The position numbers were made by a program, and so were the translations under genes. 64,000 nucleotides of DNA from positions 21,530,239 through 21,594,238 of the forward strand of contig VZDJ01004378.1 of the NCBI GenBank assembly GCA_008694505.1, given 5' to 3'. Within the stretch, counting starts at the first letter, position 1. The number at the start of each line of letters is the position of its first letter. Source of the DNA: Cyanoderma ruficeps (taxonomy: Eukaryota > Chordata > Aves > Passeriformes > Timaliidae). Positions 39,612 to 52,430 of this stretch are shown here, in pieces. The notes below the pieces were generated by a model. It was given only the letters and a program-made list of their open reading frames with translations, had not been told where the DNA came from and ran no database searches.

Positions 39612-41392
39612 TAAAATAGGTACGTACAATTTTATTAAGTATAAAAAGACACCGTGCAGAGCACAATACAATATATTTCATCTTCAGTTCTGTTAGTTCT
39701 CAAACTCCACTGTCTTAATTGATATTGTCACCAATGACCGCTGAATATAATTACCTCTCTGTATAAAATGACTCTTCTCTAGATGAATTCATGCTGATTG
39801 GTTTTAAAAATACAATAATTTCCTTTCAATGGTTACTTACACTGATCAAACACTGTCAAGACTGTTGGCTAGCCTGCATTTGGTTTCTAACATATGCTAT
39901 GATGCTGCCAATTTCCCCTGTTTTGCTTTGCCTCTGTTTGAGAATAGATCCTCCAATATATTAATTTTCTGAATTTGTTCCCAGTTCACAACCAGAGCAC
40001 TGTTTCTGACCATTTCTACATTCCATTCTTCACATTACTGAACTTTCACTGACATCAGCAGAAGTTTTCAACATGCAATGACTGCATGATTTTCCCCTAA
40101 TCTCCTTTTCTCCCCCAAGTCTTTTCTAATGAAGCATAGAAGGCATGTAAAAATAATCTTTTTTTTTAGGATTCGGGAGTCCATTTTCTTATTTTCTTGA
40201 AAGCAGATGACATTTATAGCCTTCCAGCTTTGACTATCTTCTTTGGAAAAGCAGACATGTAAACTTAAGAACTTAAGAGATTTTGCTTGCACATTCCAAC
40301 TTGGTTTAAAAAAAAACAAAAACCAACCCTCAGAACTCTAATTTCAACTTGATTTAAATGATAATGTGTGAGTCTCAAAAGAAACAACTTACACTTCCTC
40401 CTCTCTAAAATATATTAACATTAGACTAGAAAATAAATTAAACAATACAGAAATGCAGAGATTATGCTATCACAGTAATATCTGCCAAACAAAGCTCGGT
40501 CTTTTGCTAACATTAGCTTACTACATTTGCAATACATGCTAAGCAAAGACCCTACTTCTCTAATAGGTACATTCAGACAATATATATTTTATGGAATAAA
40601 TATATAATATATCCAGTTATAGATTTCTGAATAGTAACTATAATAGATACAAGCAATACCTACGTTTAAAAATACAGTTCTAGGCTTCCCTAACTTTACT
40701 ACTAATAAAATTAAAGTTGACCTAAAACTTTCTCACTCTGTTGATGCATAATAAAATATATGGAAACACCAAGAGTAAAAAGCCAATTGCTTCTACAAAT
40801 GGAATACTTTATAAATATAGTAAATTGCTATTTTCAGAGGGAAATCTGAAAATTATAAACAGGAAGTTAGGTTAAAACAGCTCTACAATATATAGTACAA
40901 AGTGGTTATGAAGCGTGATGTATGAGTTTGATGTCTGTGACAAAATTTTGAACTGATGTTTTTCATATTTGGAGATAACTGTAGAGAAAGATCCTGCTCT
41001 CAAAAGCAGCCAATCTTAACCTCCTTAAACAAAACTTTCAGTGACTAAAGAAAGCCAACTAGAAATTTGTCAGGATAAGGAGTGCAAGATGAGATCAAAC
41101 AGAATTATTTGGAAGCCCTGGACTTCACTGTTTCATAGGGTTTACCAATCATGCTGTTCTCATTAGGAACAGAGTCACTGAAGTAAAAGGTATCTGTGAC
41201 TGCTGTGTGCTGAAAAGCCTTATCATGATGGTTCCCTCCCTATGGCTCACTTTAGGCTGGTACTGTACATTCTCCAGATGAATTCTGTTTCATGTTCCTG
41301 TAGTTGTTTGCTTTTGCTGGATTACTAGAGTACAGCTCTGGTTGCTTGATTACTGAACTCTTGATTGAGGCTTCTTCTTTCTTGAGAACAAC
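39612..41392 (-). other. LIN7A: LIN7A terminal exon: 3' untranslated region (predicted)
   Basis: On the minus strand a strong acceptor (TTCTTTAATTCTAG, AG at 41,394-41,393) opens an exon beginning GTTGTTCTCAAG at 41,392. No splice donor is needed before an AATAAA at 39,636-39,631, giving an AT-rich 1.78-kb untranslated exon. It pairs with the donor GTGAGA that directly follows the LIN7A stop codon. This fits the six-exon structure I recall for mammalian LIN7A. The exon is inferred from signals, not from a transcript. Confidence 0.55.
39631..39636 (-). terminator. LIN7A: LIN7A polyadenylation signal (predicted)
   Basis: TTTATT on the plus strand reads AATAAA on the minus strand, in the context ACTTAATAAAATTGTACG. 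Cleavage would fall near 39,610-39,620. Other AT-rich signals farther left (about 39,300) could act as alternatives. Confidence 0.5.
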
Positions 41393-42913
41393 CTAGAATT
41401 AAAGAAGCACATTCCTCAGAGCAAGCACAAAGAATCGAGAAATTAAGCTGCTAGCTGTCTCTACCTGCCTTTCTCCCCTTTCACTTTAAAATCAGCAAAA
41501 ATTCCTTACTTGCTAATGAAATTATTTAGGTAACTGAAAAAAAAATAAAAACTTCATGCATATGTCTGTCTTCAGCAATGGCCTTGTTTTAAACAGAAAC
41601 CCCAAATATACTTAATGAAATATTACTGTTTATACTTGTCTGCGTTGAGGCCCTGAAGTGGGCTTCAAGACCTTCTCAGGGCCCTTGTTTGCATCAACAG
41701 ATCTGGAATTCTGGTGGTCACAGGACAGGGTGTTTACAAGGCAAGTGTTTTCCCCTAAATTCCAACAGAGGTCAGTGTCAACACTAGTAAGGATGAAACC
41801 ATCAATGGGAGCTTCAGATTTTGACCATTTGGGGACTTTCTGAGTCACTTGTTGACTCTTTAGTACACGCATGCTGTTTTGGGAACAAACAGCAATGAGA
41901 TGAGGGTTTGGATGTAAATCATTGGAACATGCTTCCTACTTGACTTTATTTAGGCGAGTGGAGCATATTTGTAAGTGTATTCATAGCACAAACTCTCACT
42001 GATTTCAGAAAAAACTGCATATAGAGAGTATCTCTGGACCTCACATGCCACAGGGAGACTTGCAAACCTCTTGGAAGTTACTGTGATATTAAATGTCAGT
42101 CAAGAGTGAACTAAGTACTTCCTACCAAACTGTATCCAAAAGCAAGCACTTACAGGTGCCCTGCAGAGTAACCAGAATGAAGCTTGCGGTCCCTGTTGTT
42201 GGGTTCCCTTTTCTTCACCTACCACCAGCAAATCTTGATGTTTTATTGCAGAGTGGCAACAGACTAGCTGAAAATGCTTTAAACTATCTAGATTGAGTGG
42301 CATGTTCTTATTTGTCTGCTCTGCCTGTTAATATAAAAAAATGCTCCCAGGACTTCTTTCACTTGCAGATAAGCCAGAAACGCTCAGTGGCTTTTGGTCT
42401 CAGGGTTATTAGTTGGAAACTGGCTCCAGAATTTGTTAGTGCCTTTAACCTCTTTTCAAAATGCACTTCTACTGGGAAAAATCATGTGGAAATGTACCAA
42501 AGAACAAGCTCTGCTTATCTGCAGTAAGTGCTGGCCGGGCCCCCAAAGGTACCTCTAGGCTCCTGACTGTCCCCCCTGGGGCTCCCTCCATCCTGTCCAC
42601 AGCCCAGGACATCATGTCAGCCCCTAGGACCATCACCTTCTGCCCCAGCAATGCCCCAGCAGGGCCAGTCTCCAGCTCCCCATAGCCCTGACCTGCCCAG
42701 CTATGGGGTCCCACTAAACTGGGCCCACCTTTGGGCTCATGTCCCAGCCTGTCTCTATCCCCAGGCAGGTGCCCAGGCCTGGGGCTGCCCTGCTCCTGTC
42801 TGGGACTGAGATGGGCTCTGGCACCAGATGCTGCCCTGACAGACCCCTGGGAGTGGCTGGGCCAGGTTGGGTGCTGCCAGCGGACTTTAGGGAAGAACAA
42901 TGAATCCTCTCAC
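41393..42913 (-). other. LIN7A: LIN7A intron 5 (predicted)
   Basis: Runs from the GTGAGA donor that abuts the stop codon to the TTCTAG acceptor. No exon was recognised. It contains the GC-rich island listed separately; the rest is ordinary AT-rich DNA. Confidence 0.5.
42525..42893. other. GC-rich island of unknown origin
   Basis: About 370 bp of strikingly GC-rich, CpG-poor sequence, full of CCCAG, GGGCC and CTGGG words, set in AT-rich DNA next to LIN7A exon 5. It leaves an antisense frame open for about 140 codons, which I take as compositional. No terminal repeats or target duplication could be seen. It may be an unclassified repeat, a retroposed fragment, or a local GC-rich expansion. Confidence 0.5.
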
Positions 42914-43126
42914 CTACGACATATGGTTTTGCTGTGTAGTTTGCTGCTGTTGCTGCTGCTGGATGAGCAGTTGCTGCTGTTGCCGGCGCCGGGCTGTTCT
43001 CAGTTTCTCGAAGCGAGCCTCCATCTCCTCCAGCACCTTGGGCGTGTAGCGCACCACCAGCTTCACGCTGTCCTTGGCCGCCTTCAGCAGCTCCACTGCC
43101 TTCTCGTGGTGCTCTCCTTCCACACT
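42914..43126 (-). CDS. LIN7A: LIN7A exon 5: PDZ C-terminal half and Gln-rich tail
   Basis: The exon opens after a CTCACAG acceptor with [14 protein letters not shown], the last PDZ strand and the alpha-B helix; the His before Glu-Lys is the class I ligand-selecting residue. [20 protein letters not shown] follows as a charged helix, then a Gln-rich tail with Q4 and Q7 runs, ending QNHMS-stop. The Gln runs are coded by mixed CAG/CAA. TAG is followed directly by GTGAGA, a good splice donor, so the stop codon probably forms the last three bases of the exon. A GC-rich island lies just downstream. Confidence 0.95.
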   Translation of the reverse strand, partial: SVEGEHHEKAVELLKAAKDSVKLVVRYTPKVLEEMEARFEKLRTARRRQQQQLLIQQQQQQQTTQQNHMS

Positions 43127-46100
43127 CTGTGAGCAGGGAGAGCAGATTGAATAGTGAAAATGGCGCTTTGATCTAGAGCTGTGTCTGTTTCATATGGAAA
43201 GCTTGTCAGTTTTACATAGTTTCCACACCTTACATTTTTTAAGGGACCACTAAAAAGAAAGTGTTAAGTAAGACTTAAGCACTGCTGGGCACGTATTAAT
43301 TTTCAATCCCTGGTTTCTATGCTAACGTTGCTTGGAACAGTAAGTTTCCAAAACAGGGAGGTGACTTGGCTGTAAATAGAGTATTCAACTTCTACCATTA
43401 AGTGGACTGACTGGAGTCATATGCTTTTTAGGTATGTGCATTGTTATGCACCTTAAGAAAAAGTGAAAATTTTTCTAATGGTACATGATTGTCCACATGT
43501 TGTAAGATGTATTCAAAAAAATAAAAGTATCTTTTTTTTTCCTGAAAAATACCCAACAGCCTGAACAACTGTGACCTTCACATGGACTTTAGATCATCTA
43601 AAAATAAGTATTTTTATTCCCACTTATAATAAATCTAAGTTTTACTACCGGCTGTGTTTTAAAACTCTTATGTACACCATGCTTTTGGAAATATAAGTCT
43701 CACATTAAGAGGAAGTGTACAAAAAGGAACTTATATTTCATTTTTTGCTTGTAAATCATGGTCAGTATGGCATGGCATGGACGTTCAGAGGAAATGAGAG
43801 GATATTCAGTGGTGTAAGTTTGGTTTTGCGGTGCAACAGCATGAACTTAGAACAGGCTTTGAATAAACATTGTAATCTCCCAAGCTACATGAAGTAGAAA
43901 CATTTGTTTGTTTTCAGTGTGCTGGATGGTTCTTATTGACACCAATAAGAAATTGTGATTGTTTTGTAGGGGAATAACAAGATGGTGTGTTTCAATACTT
44001 CATTCAACAACCTAGCAAACTGCATTTAATTAATAATTGTTTGTTTTCTCTCCTGTTTCTCCCCAGCCTTGTTCTTCCAGTTTAGACAGTATTTTCTAAT
44101 TAGAAATGAAGGGTTTGACTTTGCTGCTATCCAGGTCAATGGAAAACTCCCATTGATCTGAATAGTAATGATACAGAATTAAGCCTTATGCTTTAAGCTA
44201 TAAGCAAAGAGGGAAACAAAGCAAAGGGAAACACAGCACTGCTAAATAAAAATCCTGGTCTCTGAACACACCTCACTCAGATCTTGACAACCACAGTTTG
44301 CAGCTGTTATTAACATGATTGTTATACTTGCTCTTAATGTCTTTACCGCTGCTTGCACTCCAATTTTCAAGGCATTACAAAACTTTTACTTGCTTAACAA
44401 CAGCTGCACAAGTGAAATAGCAGAGGCCCTTGGAGTGGGGAAAATGAAAGGGCAAAGGGAGTTGTTTTGCTGTTGGAATTCTTCTGCCTCTGCAAACCTA
44501 TAAGGCAATGCTGGCAAAGGACTCCTGCTGGTATTGGTCATTCCTATACAAGATACTTTGCTGACGGGATTATGCTGGTGGGGGACATTGCAAGGAACTG
44601 ACACATTCAAGTTCCTTTAGAACTGCCCACCAAATGTGTAAAATTGTTTTGGAAAGTATATATTTACTTAACATATAATTTTTTTATTACATATACTTAT
44701 ATACACTTATTCCTTTTTTTCCATTATTGCATTGGCAGATTGTGTCAAAGAGGAGGATGCAAAACACTATAGAGACAAGAACAGCTGAAAGAACTGCAGT
44801 GTGGGCAAATACCAACCATTACTCTATCCTGCTTCACAGACTCGCCATAAATCTAGAAGAAAAAAATTCACTTTCCTGAGGACAAAAAGGAAAATCGTAT
44901 AGCCCACAAGTTAGGAGACAGAGAAGAATATTTCTATTAGGTATCTCTAAACAAATACTTGGTTTACAAATTAGTCATTTAAATCTATTTTGCATCCTTT
45001 CTGTATCTGACTCATACAAGGTGTCTGACAAATGCAGAATCTTTGCCAGATATCAACAGGCACCAGCAAGTGTTTTTGTCAAACCATCTGCAGGGCTTAC
45101 TGCTTTCAATTTCCTTTATTTTTAGGGGATGTGGGACAAAAGTATGTAAGAAAAATCCCCAGCATAATGAGAAAACACTTTTTTTTAAACATGCAGTGAA
45201 ACAGCTCAAGGAACACTCTTCCCCAGTCATGCTGGGATAACAAATCTGGATTCTGAACACACAGCTCTAATTTTATGTTCCTAATTATGAAGTTGGATAA
45301 CCATCAGTGATTGAGCACAAACAAGTTACAGATATTTCATTTCATGTCCCGCCACTGAGCCGTCTGTTCTATTGCACATTTGCACATACTGTATATTTTT
45401 TGCTTTTCTCCAGCTAAATTAAGAGAATCACAGAGTGAATTAGTCCCAGCGAACAATGCTAAATTTAGATTTTTTTGTCCCATCTCAAGCTGTCTGCAAA
45501 CAAATAATCACTGCTATAATTTTTGCCTTTTTACAGATTACATTATGTGGGATTATTCAGCCCAAGACTGGTTTCTGAACAACTGCTCATTACTGTGAGA
45601 GTGGTGAGGCCCTGGAACAGGCTGCCAGAGAATTTGTAGATGTCCCATCCCTGGAAGTTCAAAGTCAGGTGCATGGGGTTCTGCGCAACCTGCTCTAGTG
45701 GAAGGTGTTCCTACCCACAGTAGGGGGTTGGCACAAGATCATTTTTAAGGTCCCTTTCTACCCAAACCATGCTATGATTTTGTGATTATTTCAAGTATGC
45801 AACTTGAATTCAAAGTTTGAATTCTGTTGTTTAGACTCTAAATACAAACATATTCTTCTTGCATCTCTAAAACAACTTTCTCATATGCCCACATGCAATT
45901 GGGAATTTTGTACTGTGTTTTTTGCTGCATTATTTAAATATATATTCTAGAGCACATGCATTAAATTTTTGACTGGAGAATCATAAAATAGAGGTCACAA
46001 GAGGGTCAAATTCAATATATCTTGACATCAGAATGTTCACCACTTTCCCCTCTGGTCTTTTCCTAGACACTGTTGACAACAAAATAATTTTTCAAGAACC

Positions 46101-49100
46101 ATCAATCAATTAGTAAATTGAAACTATTTTCATCTGCCTTTTTAATTACTTGTTGAAAAAAAAAACCCAAAAAATTCTTTGATCAACTTTAAATCGGTGA
46201 AGTTCAGGCAACCAACTTCCTAAATATTCAATTTATTTCTTTTTCTTTGGGACTAAATAATCTTTTCAGTGGGTCTGTCTTTTCTTTCTCATTGCTATTT
46301 GGTACAAGCAAGTTTTCAGAACTAGTACTTCTATTTTGAGACCATGATAGTTGATAGAAGAAATGGTAAAAAATCTGTCTGAAGTGTTATACAAACATTT
46401 TGTTACAAGAGAAAGGGAACATTTAGTGTTGAGAGAAACAGATGAAAACACAGAAACATTTTTATTGTTTATGGGCTTGCAACAAAGAATAAATTTAAGT
46501 TTTAAAGTCTTAGATTTCTGACTGGACTCAGAAACTGGTACTCTGTGCCTTTGATGCATTTAAATACAAAGTCAGATGGAGGTTTGCATGCAAAAAGACT
46601 ACATGTTCATACAGGGAAGGATAAGGTTATATGAATGATTATCCTTATCTTTTCAGTACTTTACATTCCTTTGTGAAAGAGAACACAAGGCAAAATGAAA
46701 GGCAGAATTTGACCCCTATCATGGATTCAGAGCCTTATTTTTCCTCTATTCCAACAGCCCTTTTTTTTACCTCCATATTGACATTCACAGTGAAATTACT
46801 ACTAAATACTCCACTTTGATTTACATGAAAAATGACCATGAGGAAAAATGTACCTTTTAACCAAGCATACATGCTCCCTGTATGGGAACATTTGTACAGC
46901 TGACTTGTCTGACAAAAATATCACAGCTGGGTGAATATCACTACAAGAAATATAGAATGTACCCTCCACTGCAAATCAGTACCAAATGTGCTTACCAAAT
47001 TTCTTTCAATTTTATGTGTTCAAAGGCTTTGAAAATCACAAGACTACACAAGAGCCACTGTATCATCACTGTGCTTGGAAAGGGCTGTTTGCCTCAAAGG
47101 ATACAAAATGAAAGAATGACAGTCTGTTATTAATCTTTTACTACAAGAGGAATTTACAGAATTATCAATGAAGGACCTAGGCTCCTCATAAATTAGGCAG
47201 GTGGTGTGGATTTGAAATGAAGCTCTTCAAGCACTCTCCATTACAACAGAAATTGTAATGGCACAAAATTGTTGGTGGAGCTCTGCCTCACTGCACCACA
47301 AATGCACACTGAAGGGTCTCTCACAGAACTAAGTCTTTTTGTTTCGTGTGGCTGCCTTTTAAATCATGACGTTTGAACAGCTCTGAAAAATGAAAATCCA
47401 GATGAAAATGAAAGCTCTATCAAATTTCCACATACCACTCCATTAACTGAAAGCAGCTGGTCCCCACGTTTGAGCCCACCATGCCTTTCTGCCACTCCTC
47501 CAGGAATGATGCGAGAAATATAAATAGGTGAATTTTGTTCCTTTCCTCCCATGACATTAAAGCCCAGGCCTTCCTCAGTCTTTGGCAGCTCCACCACTCG
47601 TGGGTGTGAATGGCCTTCGCTTGCAGCAAATGCAGCAACTGTTGCCTGGAAGAAAAAAATGATTGATTTGGCTATTTAGGGTGAACAGTGATAGACACTT
47701 CGTTGTTCATTTGCAGGAAGAACTCCTTCCTGTGAAAACATTTCAGTATCTTACTCTGACATTTTCTGATTATCTGAAAATATTTTAAAATCATCAAAGC
47801 TCTATGCCAATGTTTTTGAAATAAAGGAATAAACAGAGGAACAAAGAGTTTAGGTGATTTGTCAAAGATAATACAGAAAGTTACCAGCAGAGCCAGAAGT
47901 GGGCAGAAGAAGCCTTACTATGTAGTGGTGCACCCTTATGATCACCGGTGCATTTCCTCTTTGCCTTTTCACAGGGAGAAAATTTATTCCTGTGTGATAA
48001 GATAGGGGGATCTCTAATGTGTTTCTAGTTGAAATAAAGAGGATGAACTGAATTGTTAACTCTCTGCTTTGCTTTCAGAGTTATGGAATTATTTATTTTA
48101 TATCCTCAAATTATATTCTTAAATTGAAATTTTAATCTATACTCTTTTTGAAATCTTGCAAAGCAAGTAACTTGTGGAACAGAAATAGGAGGTTTTATTA
48201 TATAATTCCATAAAAACTTTTATTGAAAAATTAAAACTTAAGACAACAACAGATACATAAATCAATTAGAAAAATCTAGATTGTTTCACTTATTCCAGGG
48301 GAAAAAAAAAGAAGTAACATACTGTAAAGCTTGCATCCAGGAAAAAAATTACGTTTACACTTGATTTATCACTACAAGCATTTTCTTACTTATTAGTCTT
48401 AATGAATCAGTAAATAAACATTAAGAAAATATTTTATAGCTTTTTAAATGTTTTTAGTTTAACCTGCTTGAACAATTTTGCATTGCACTAATATTTTTGA
48501 GCATCCTATAATGCTTATGCTTAATAGAAGCTAGTGGATGATGTGACATAATGGATCATTCTCAATTACATGTTTTTGCACATGCAGAACTTGTCATCAT
48601 GCATACATATGTCAGACATGAATGCACTAGGAGAATGAAATGCAGACAGCCCAGAAATAACCAGGAAATATTGCGATATTGAAACATTGCTCTGTAACCT
48701 GCTGTTCTATATGAGTAAGAAATGAGAATGGGAAACATTAATTGGACTTCTCCCCATTTACTAAATAACATAGCAATAATTTCTATGTTTATCTGCATTG
48801 TAAGCAAATCAGCATTTCATATACACATTTCTCTATACAGAACCAAAGATCTTACAATTTACATTGACCATTAGCTTTCAATTACAAGGTTAAAATCAGA
48901 AAAATGGGCTAATCATTAAAGAAAGTCCTATTTAATTTGGAAAATACGCTGCAATTTAGACTATATTAGGTTATTTGCTGCTATTATAGAGCTTGCTTCC
49001 CTAAAATACTCTTAAATCATTTTGAAACACACTCCCAACCTTCCACTTCTGATACAGCTTTAAATTAAAATCTCCAAACATAAATATTTAATGCTTAGAG

Positions 49101-50064
49101 GTTTTAGTTCCACTAGGACTTCAGGGAGTTTATGTTCACAGGAAGGGGATCATAAAGAAGTCTCTCTAAAAAAGATTTATGGGTTTGCAAGTTATTTTGC
49201 ATAAAATCTGCTATACCACATAAAAGACAGTGTCTTGTGCAAAATGATAATGGGAAAAAGGAAGTCATGGTGGATCCCCTTGTTTGGAAGTATCTATTTT
49301 TGTGCATGTTATGAAAACACAGAGCATATTTCATACTGGCACACAGAATGGGTTCTTTCATGGTTGTGTGAATTCCCTTATCATTTCAGTAGCAGCAGTA
49401 ACATAGCTGTCATTGTCTTAGGATATAAGAAAGGCAGGTCCACATGGACAAAGAGACAATATATTTTATTAAAAAACAGGCAATGTATCAGAAAAAACCT
49501 CAGGCTTACATTTAGCTGTGGAGTCAATAAAATGTTGATCAGGCCATTTCTGCCACTGTTCATCCTTAGCATTTGCTCAGTACCTACAGCTCCCTTTAGT
49601 TAAAAGGGGATTTTTGATTGTTTAGTTTCTACCTCCCAAATAACTGTGTCCTCTCTGGATGAGATGTATGGGAAAACAGTCCATTAAAATATTGTTTGTT
49701 GCAGGCAGACTGCTACAGAAGAACCAGTAGATTTGCTTTTGCAAAGCAACTTTTCAAAAAGCATCATATTCCATAAAATCATTCTCTTTTCTTAAGCTAC
49801 AGAAGCAGCATAAAGGTTGAAATTTTCCATTATGATTGTTACCTGGGAAGTAGCACTGGTTCTAGACTCTGGGCTGCCACTGATGTCTAAATTTTCTTAC
49901 AGTGTACACACGAATACCTGAAACACACACGCGCACAGTCAATTACTGGATCACTTTGGTAACACTTATTTCAACAGCTGCACGTATCCTACCTTTGCAG
50001 TGGCCCTGGCTCGGAACTCGGGGCAGCCATTAACAGTTATGGTTTCATGCATGTATTGATACAC
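42914..50064 (-). CDS. LIN7A: LIN7A (LIN-7 homologue A / VELI1 / MALS1), C-terminal part, exons 3-5
   Basis: LIN7A is a small scaffold of the CASK-MINT-LIN7 and PALS1 polarity complexes, at synapses and at the basolateral membrane of epithelia. Its N-terminal L27 domain binds CASK/MPP partners, and its class I PDZ domain binds receptor and channel C-termini. The window holds three coding exons on the minus strand, all joined in phase 0: 50,064-49,993 (24 codons), 47,645-47,436 (70 codons) and 43,126-42,914 (70 codons plus TAG). Together they give 164 residues that match human LIN7A almost exactly until the Gln-rich tail. The start and the L27-coding exons lie right of the window, so the gene is cut by the window edge and is not broken. 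It converges on MYF5. Confidence 0.97.
43127..47435 (-). other. LIN7A: LIN7A intron 4
   Basis: A 4.3-kb intron with GTATGT donor and CTCACAG acceptor. It is AT-rich, contains the CR1 fragment at 45.6-45.8 kb, and shows no other exon or RNA gene. Confidence 0.9.
45595..45788 (+). mobile_element. CR1 LINE 3'-end fragment (forward)
   Basis: A clear CR1 3' end: GTGAGGCCCTGGAACAGGCT, then CCCATCCCTGGAAGTTCAAAG, GCAACCTGCTCTAGTGGAAGG, AGGTCCCTTTCTACCCAAACC and the terminal ATGCTATGATTTTGTGATT, a decayed form of the ATTCTATG octamer repeat. It is about 190 bp, truncated at the 5' end, and antisense to LIN7A within its intron. Confidence 0.92.
47436..47645 (-). CDS. LIN7A: LIN7A exon 4: linker and PDZ N-terminal half
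   Basis: Seventy codons between a TTTTTTTCTTCCAG acceptor and a GTATGT donor. The exon opens with [15 protein letters not shown] (linker). It continues with [18 protein letters not shown], which holds the GLGF carboxylate-binding loop of the PDZ domain, and ends [11 protein letters not shown]. Human has TDEGLGF where this has TEEGLGF. Both exon boundaries are phase 0, so skipping the exon would keep the frame but destroy the PDZ domain. Confidence 0.97.
47646..49992 (-). other. LIN7A: LIN7A intron 3
   Basis: A 2.35-kb AT-rich intron with donor GTAGGA and a polypyrimidine-rich acceptor. I see no repeats or exons inside it. Confidence 0.9.
49993..50064 (-). CDS. LIN7A: LIN7A exon 3: L27-PDZ linker
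   Basis: A 72-base exon coding [17 protein letters not shown] and then RARATAK, matching the residues between the L27 and PDZ domains in LIN7 proteins. The acceptor is CATTTTAG and the donor is GTAGGA. It is phase 0 on both sides and was found by reading outside the long open frames. Confidence 0.95.
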
Positions 50065-52390
50065 CTAAAATGTTCATGAAAATAAAATGAAATTAATTAT
50101 AGGAGCAAAACAAGGACTTTATATTAACCCAGACAGGAGAGTCCCTTTCCCTCACAGAACTATCGTTAATACTGTGTTCATGCAATCACATAGCCAGGTG
50201 TCTGCTAAACTTGAGCATGCTTAGGTTAACAGATCATCAATCTATGGTTCTCACAATACTTTCCAAACTTAACTTCACATCTTCCAACGCAACTCCCTTC
50301 CATTCTCTAGCAAGTAGTTTCCTAAAACCAGAAGAGTTAAGTTCTATGTTATCAAAAATTTCGTGTTTCCAGGCAACTGACTTGAATGCAAATGATCTGA
50401 ACTGACCTGAGTGGTGTCTCAGCCTCCAACAATGGCTTCTTTGGTCTCTGAACTTGCTTATGAACTAAAAGACTTAGGAAAGTGATGTTAAAAAAATGTA
50501 TAAGCTGCCCAGCACGCAGAAGAAGAAGAATGCTGCTCAGCTGAAAAATGGAAGTGACAATAGTTCTGGAGAAAGGTCATAGTACTACCTTTCATCAGCC
50601 ATAACTAGAAATAGTGAGGAGGGTTTGACAGTCTGGTAGGTCAGGTCAGACATGGTCAATGAGTAAGATTATCCTTTAAAAAGAAATTGTACATACACAT
50701 AAATTACATAAAATCAACACTGCCAAAATATACAACTTTCTGTCATTTTTTTCTGGTATACACTTTTGCCCCACTTTGCTTGGTCCTTAACTCTCCCTTT
50801 TAAACTCTCCAGTAAAGAGAAAGGAAAAGGCTTTGTCTTATATTGTCTTTGTTCTCTAGATTTGTCACACTCTTAGAGGAAAAATAACAACCAAAGCCTT
50901 GATACTAGCCAGTTATTTTGAAAGCAAACTTAAAAATTAAAAAAAAAATTATATAACATAGAGAAAGTTTTTTGGAAGACAAAGGTAAATGCAAACAAAC
51001 CAAACCTTTTCTTTAACTTTGTTCTAAAACCACCAAACTTAAAAAAAAGTTCCTGCATGTCACTGATTTACTGTGGGCATTTTCGTGACCTAATTCATCA
51101 GAAATTTTGTCGTTTCATGTGCTTTATGTCTCAGACTGCACTCCTCATCAGAAAGAACCTTTGCTTTTAGAGTATTTTAGTTTTTACAGCAATTTCCTTA
51201 GGTTCCTTGAGGAGTACAGACTCAAATGTACTTTCAAAAATATATTTACCTTTCACTCATTTGCTGATGCTTAACAGAAATGCCAAAACTTTCCTCTTTG
51301 GTAATGTGAATCCTACTTTGGTGAAGAAGTACTTAACTTACTTAACCTACAAACAATGGCTTGTCCCACTGATAGACAACAGTTCCCCATCCCCTTGTCC
51401 TGATGACTTGTTATGCACTACCATAATGATCCATCTCTCCCCACTGAGCCTGTTAATATGAAACTTAACACACTGACAAGCATATGCTGCAAACATCTAA
51501 AGAGAATTAAGATTTGTGGCTCATTTCTGACTTCAGTGGACAGACATACTGTTAATCAAGCACTCTTAAGTAGCAAAATGTTTGGGGACGACTGATCCCC
51601 AAGCTCTTTTTCTTGGGGTATCATACATAAGGAAAAGGCAAAAAAGGAAAGGAGATAACAAATGCGATACATTTCAGACATCTAAAACATGACAAACACT
51701 TCCACAATACAGCAAAAGATTGTTTGTCTTGACTACTGTCAGCACATACGTCATTCTAGAACTGAATTCAAAAAAAACCTGGTACAATGAAGAAAACTGA
51801 AACAAGGAGAGCATGCTGAAAATCTTCCTATTTTCTCTGTTCAATATGAAATCTTGCTTTCATTGGGAACATGGACACTGACCACAGCAGAAACCAGGAT
51901 TTTTCCCTTATTTGTAAACATTTGGGAAAAGAAAGCTCTTTTATAGTCTCCAAAGGATTTCTGGTTTCTTATGTTTTAGTAGTGGATGATACCATTATAA
52001 AAATGGGTTGAGCCTACATACACAGCATTATATTGCACAGATCAGTTCAGTGTTTATTGTGTTACATTGTAGGACATGTTATTACATAAGAAGTATTACT
52101 ACATTATATAAGAATACTGTGTAATCGCAGTAATGAATCATTACATACTTGTTTCTTCAAAACCCATAGTGTACTGAACCACTAAAAATACTGGATTTTC
52201 TTCAGGTTCCCCTTCATCTTAAAACATGACAGCAGATTCTATATATTATTTTTGCTTGCACAGCTTTAAATGCTGTGGCTTGCTAAAATGTCCAAAGGCA
52301 TATATTTGAATATTGAACTATTATGACATTAAATGACTTCAAAAACAGGTCGCATACAGGGGAACAGTTACTAAAAGGTGACTTTAAAGT

Positions 52391-52430
52391 ATTATTTAAA
52401 TATTTAAAACATTATTTAAATATTTAAAAT
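52391..52430. repeat. 20-bp AT-rich tandem duplication
   Basis: Two copies of ATTATTTAAATATTTAAAA plus one base, at 52,391-52,410 and 52,411-52,430, differing only in the last base. They are flanked on both sides by CTTTAAAGTATT, so the whole 52,381-52,445 region is strongly self-complementary. Confidence 0.85.

Noticed and set aside
42731..43132. 133-codon plus-strand frame across LIN7A exon 5
   Set aside because: It is the antisense reading of the exon and the GC-rich island. Its Leu run is the reverse reading of the CAG/CAA Gln codons.
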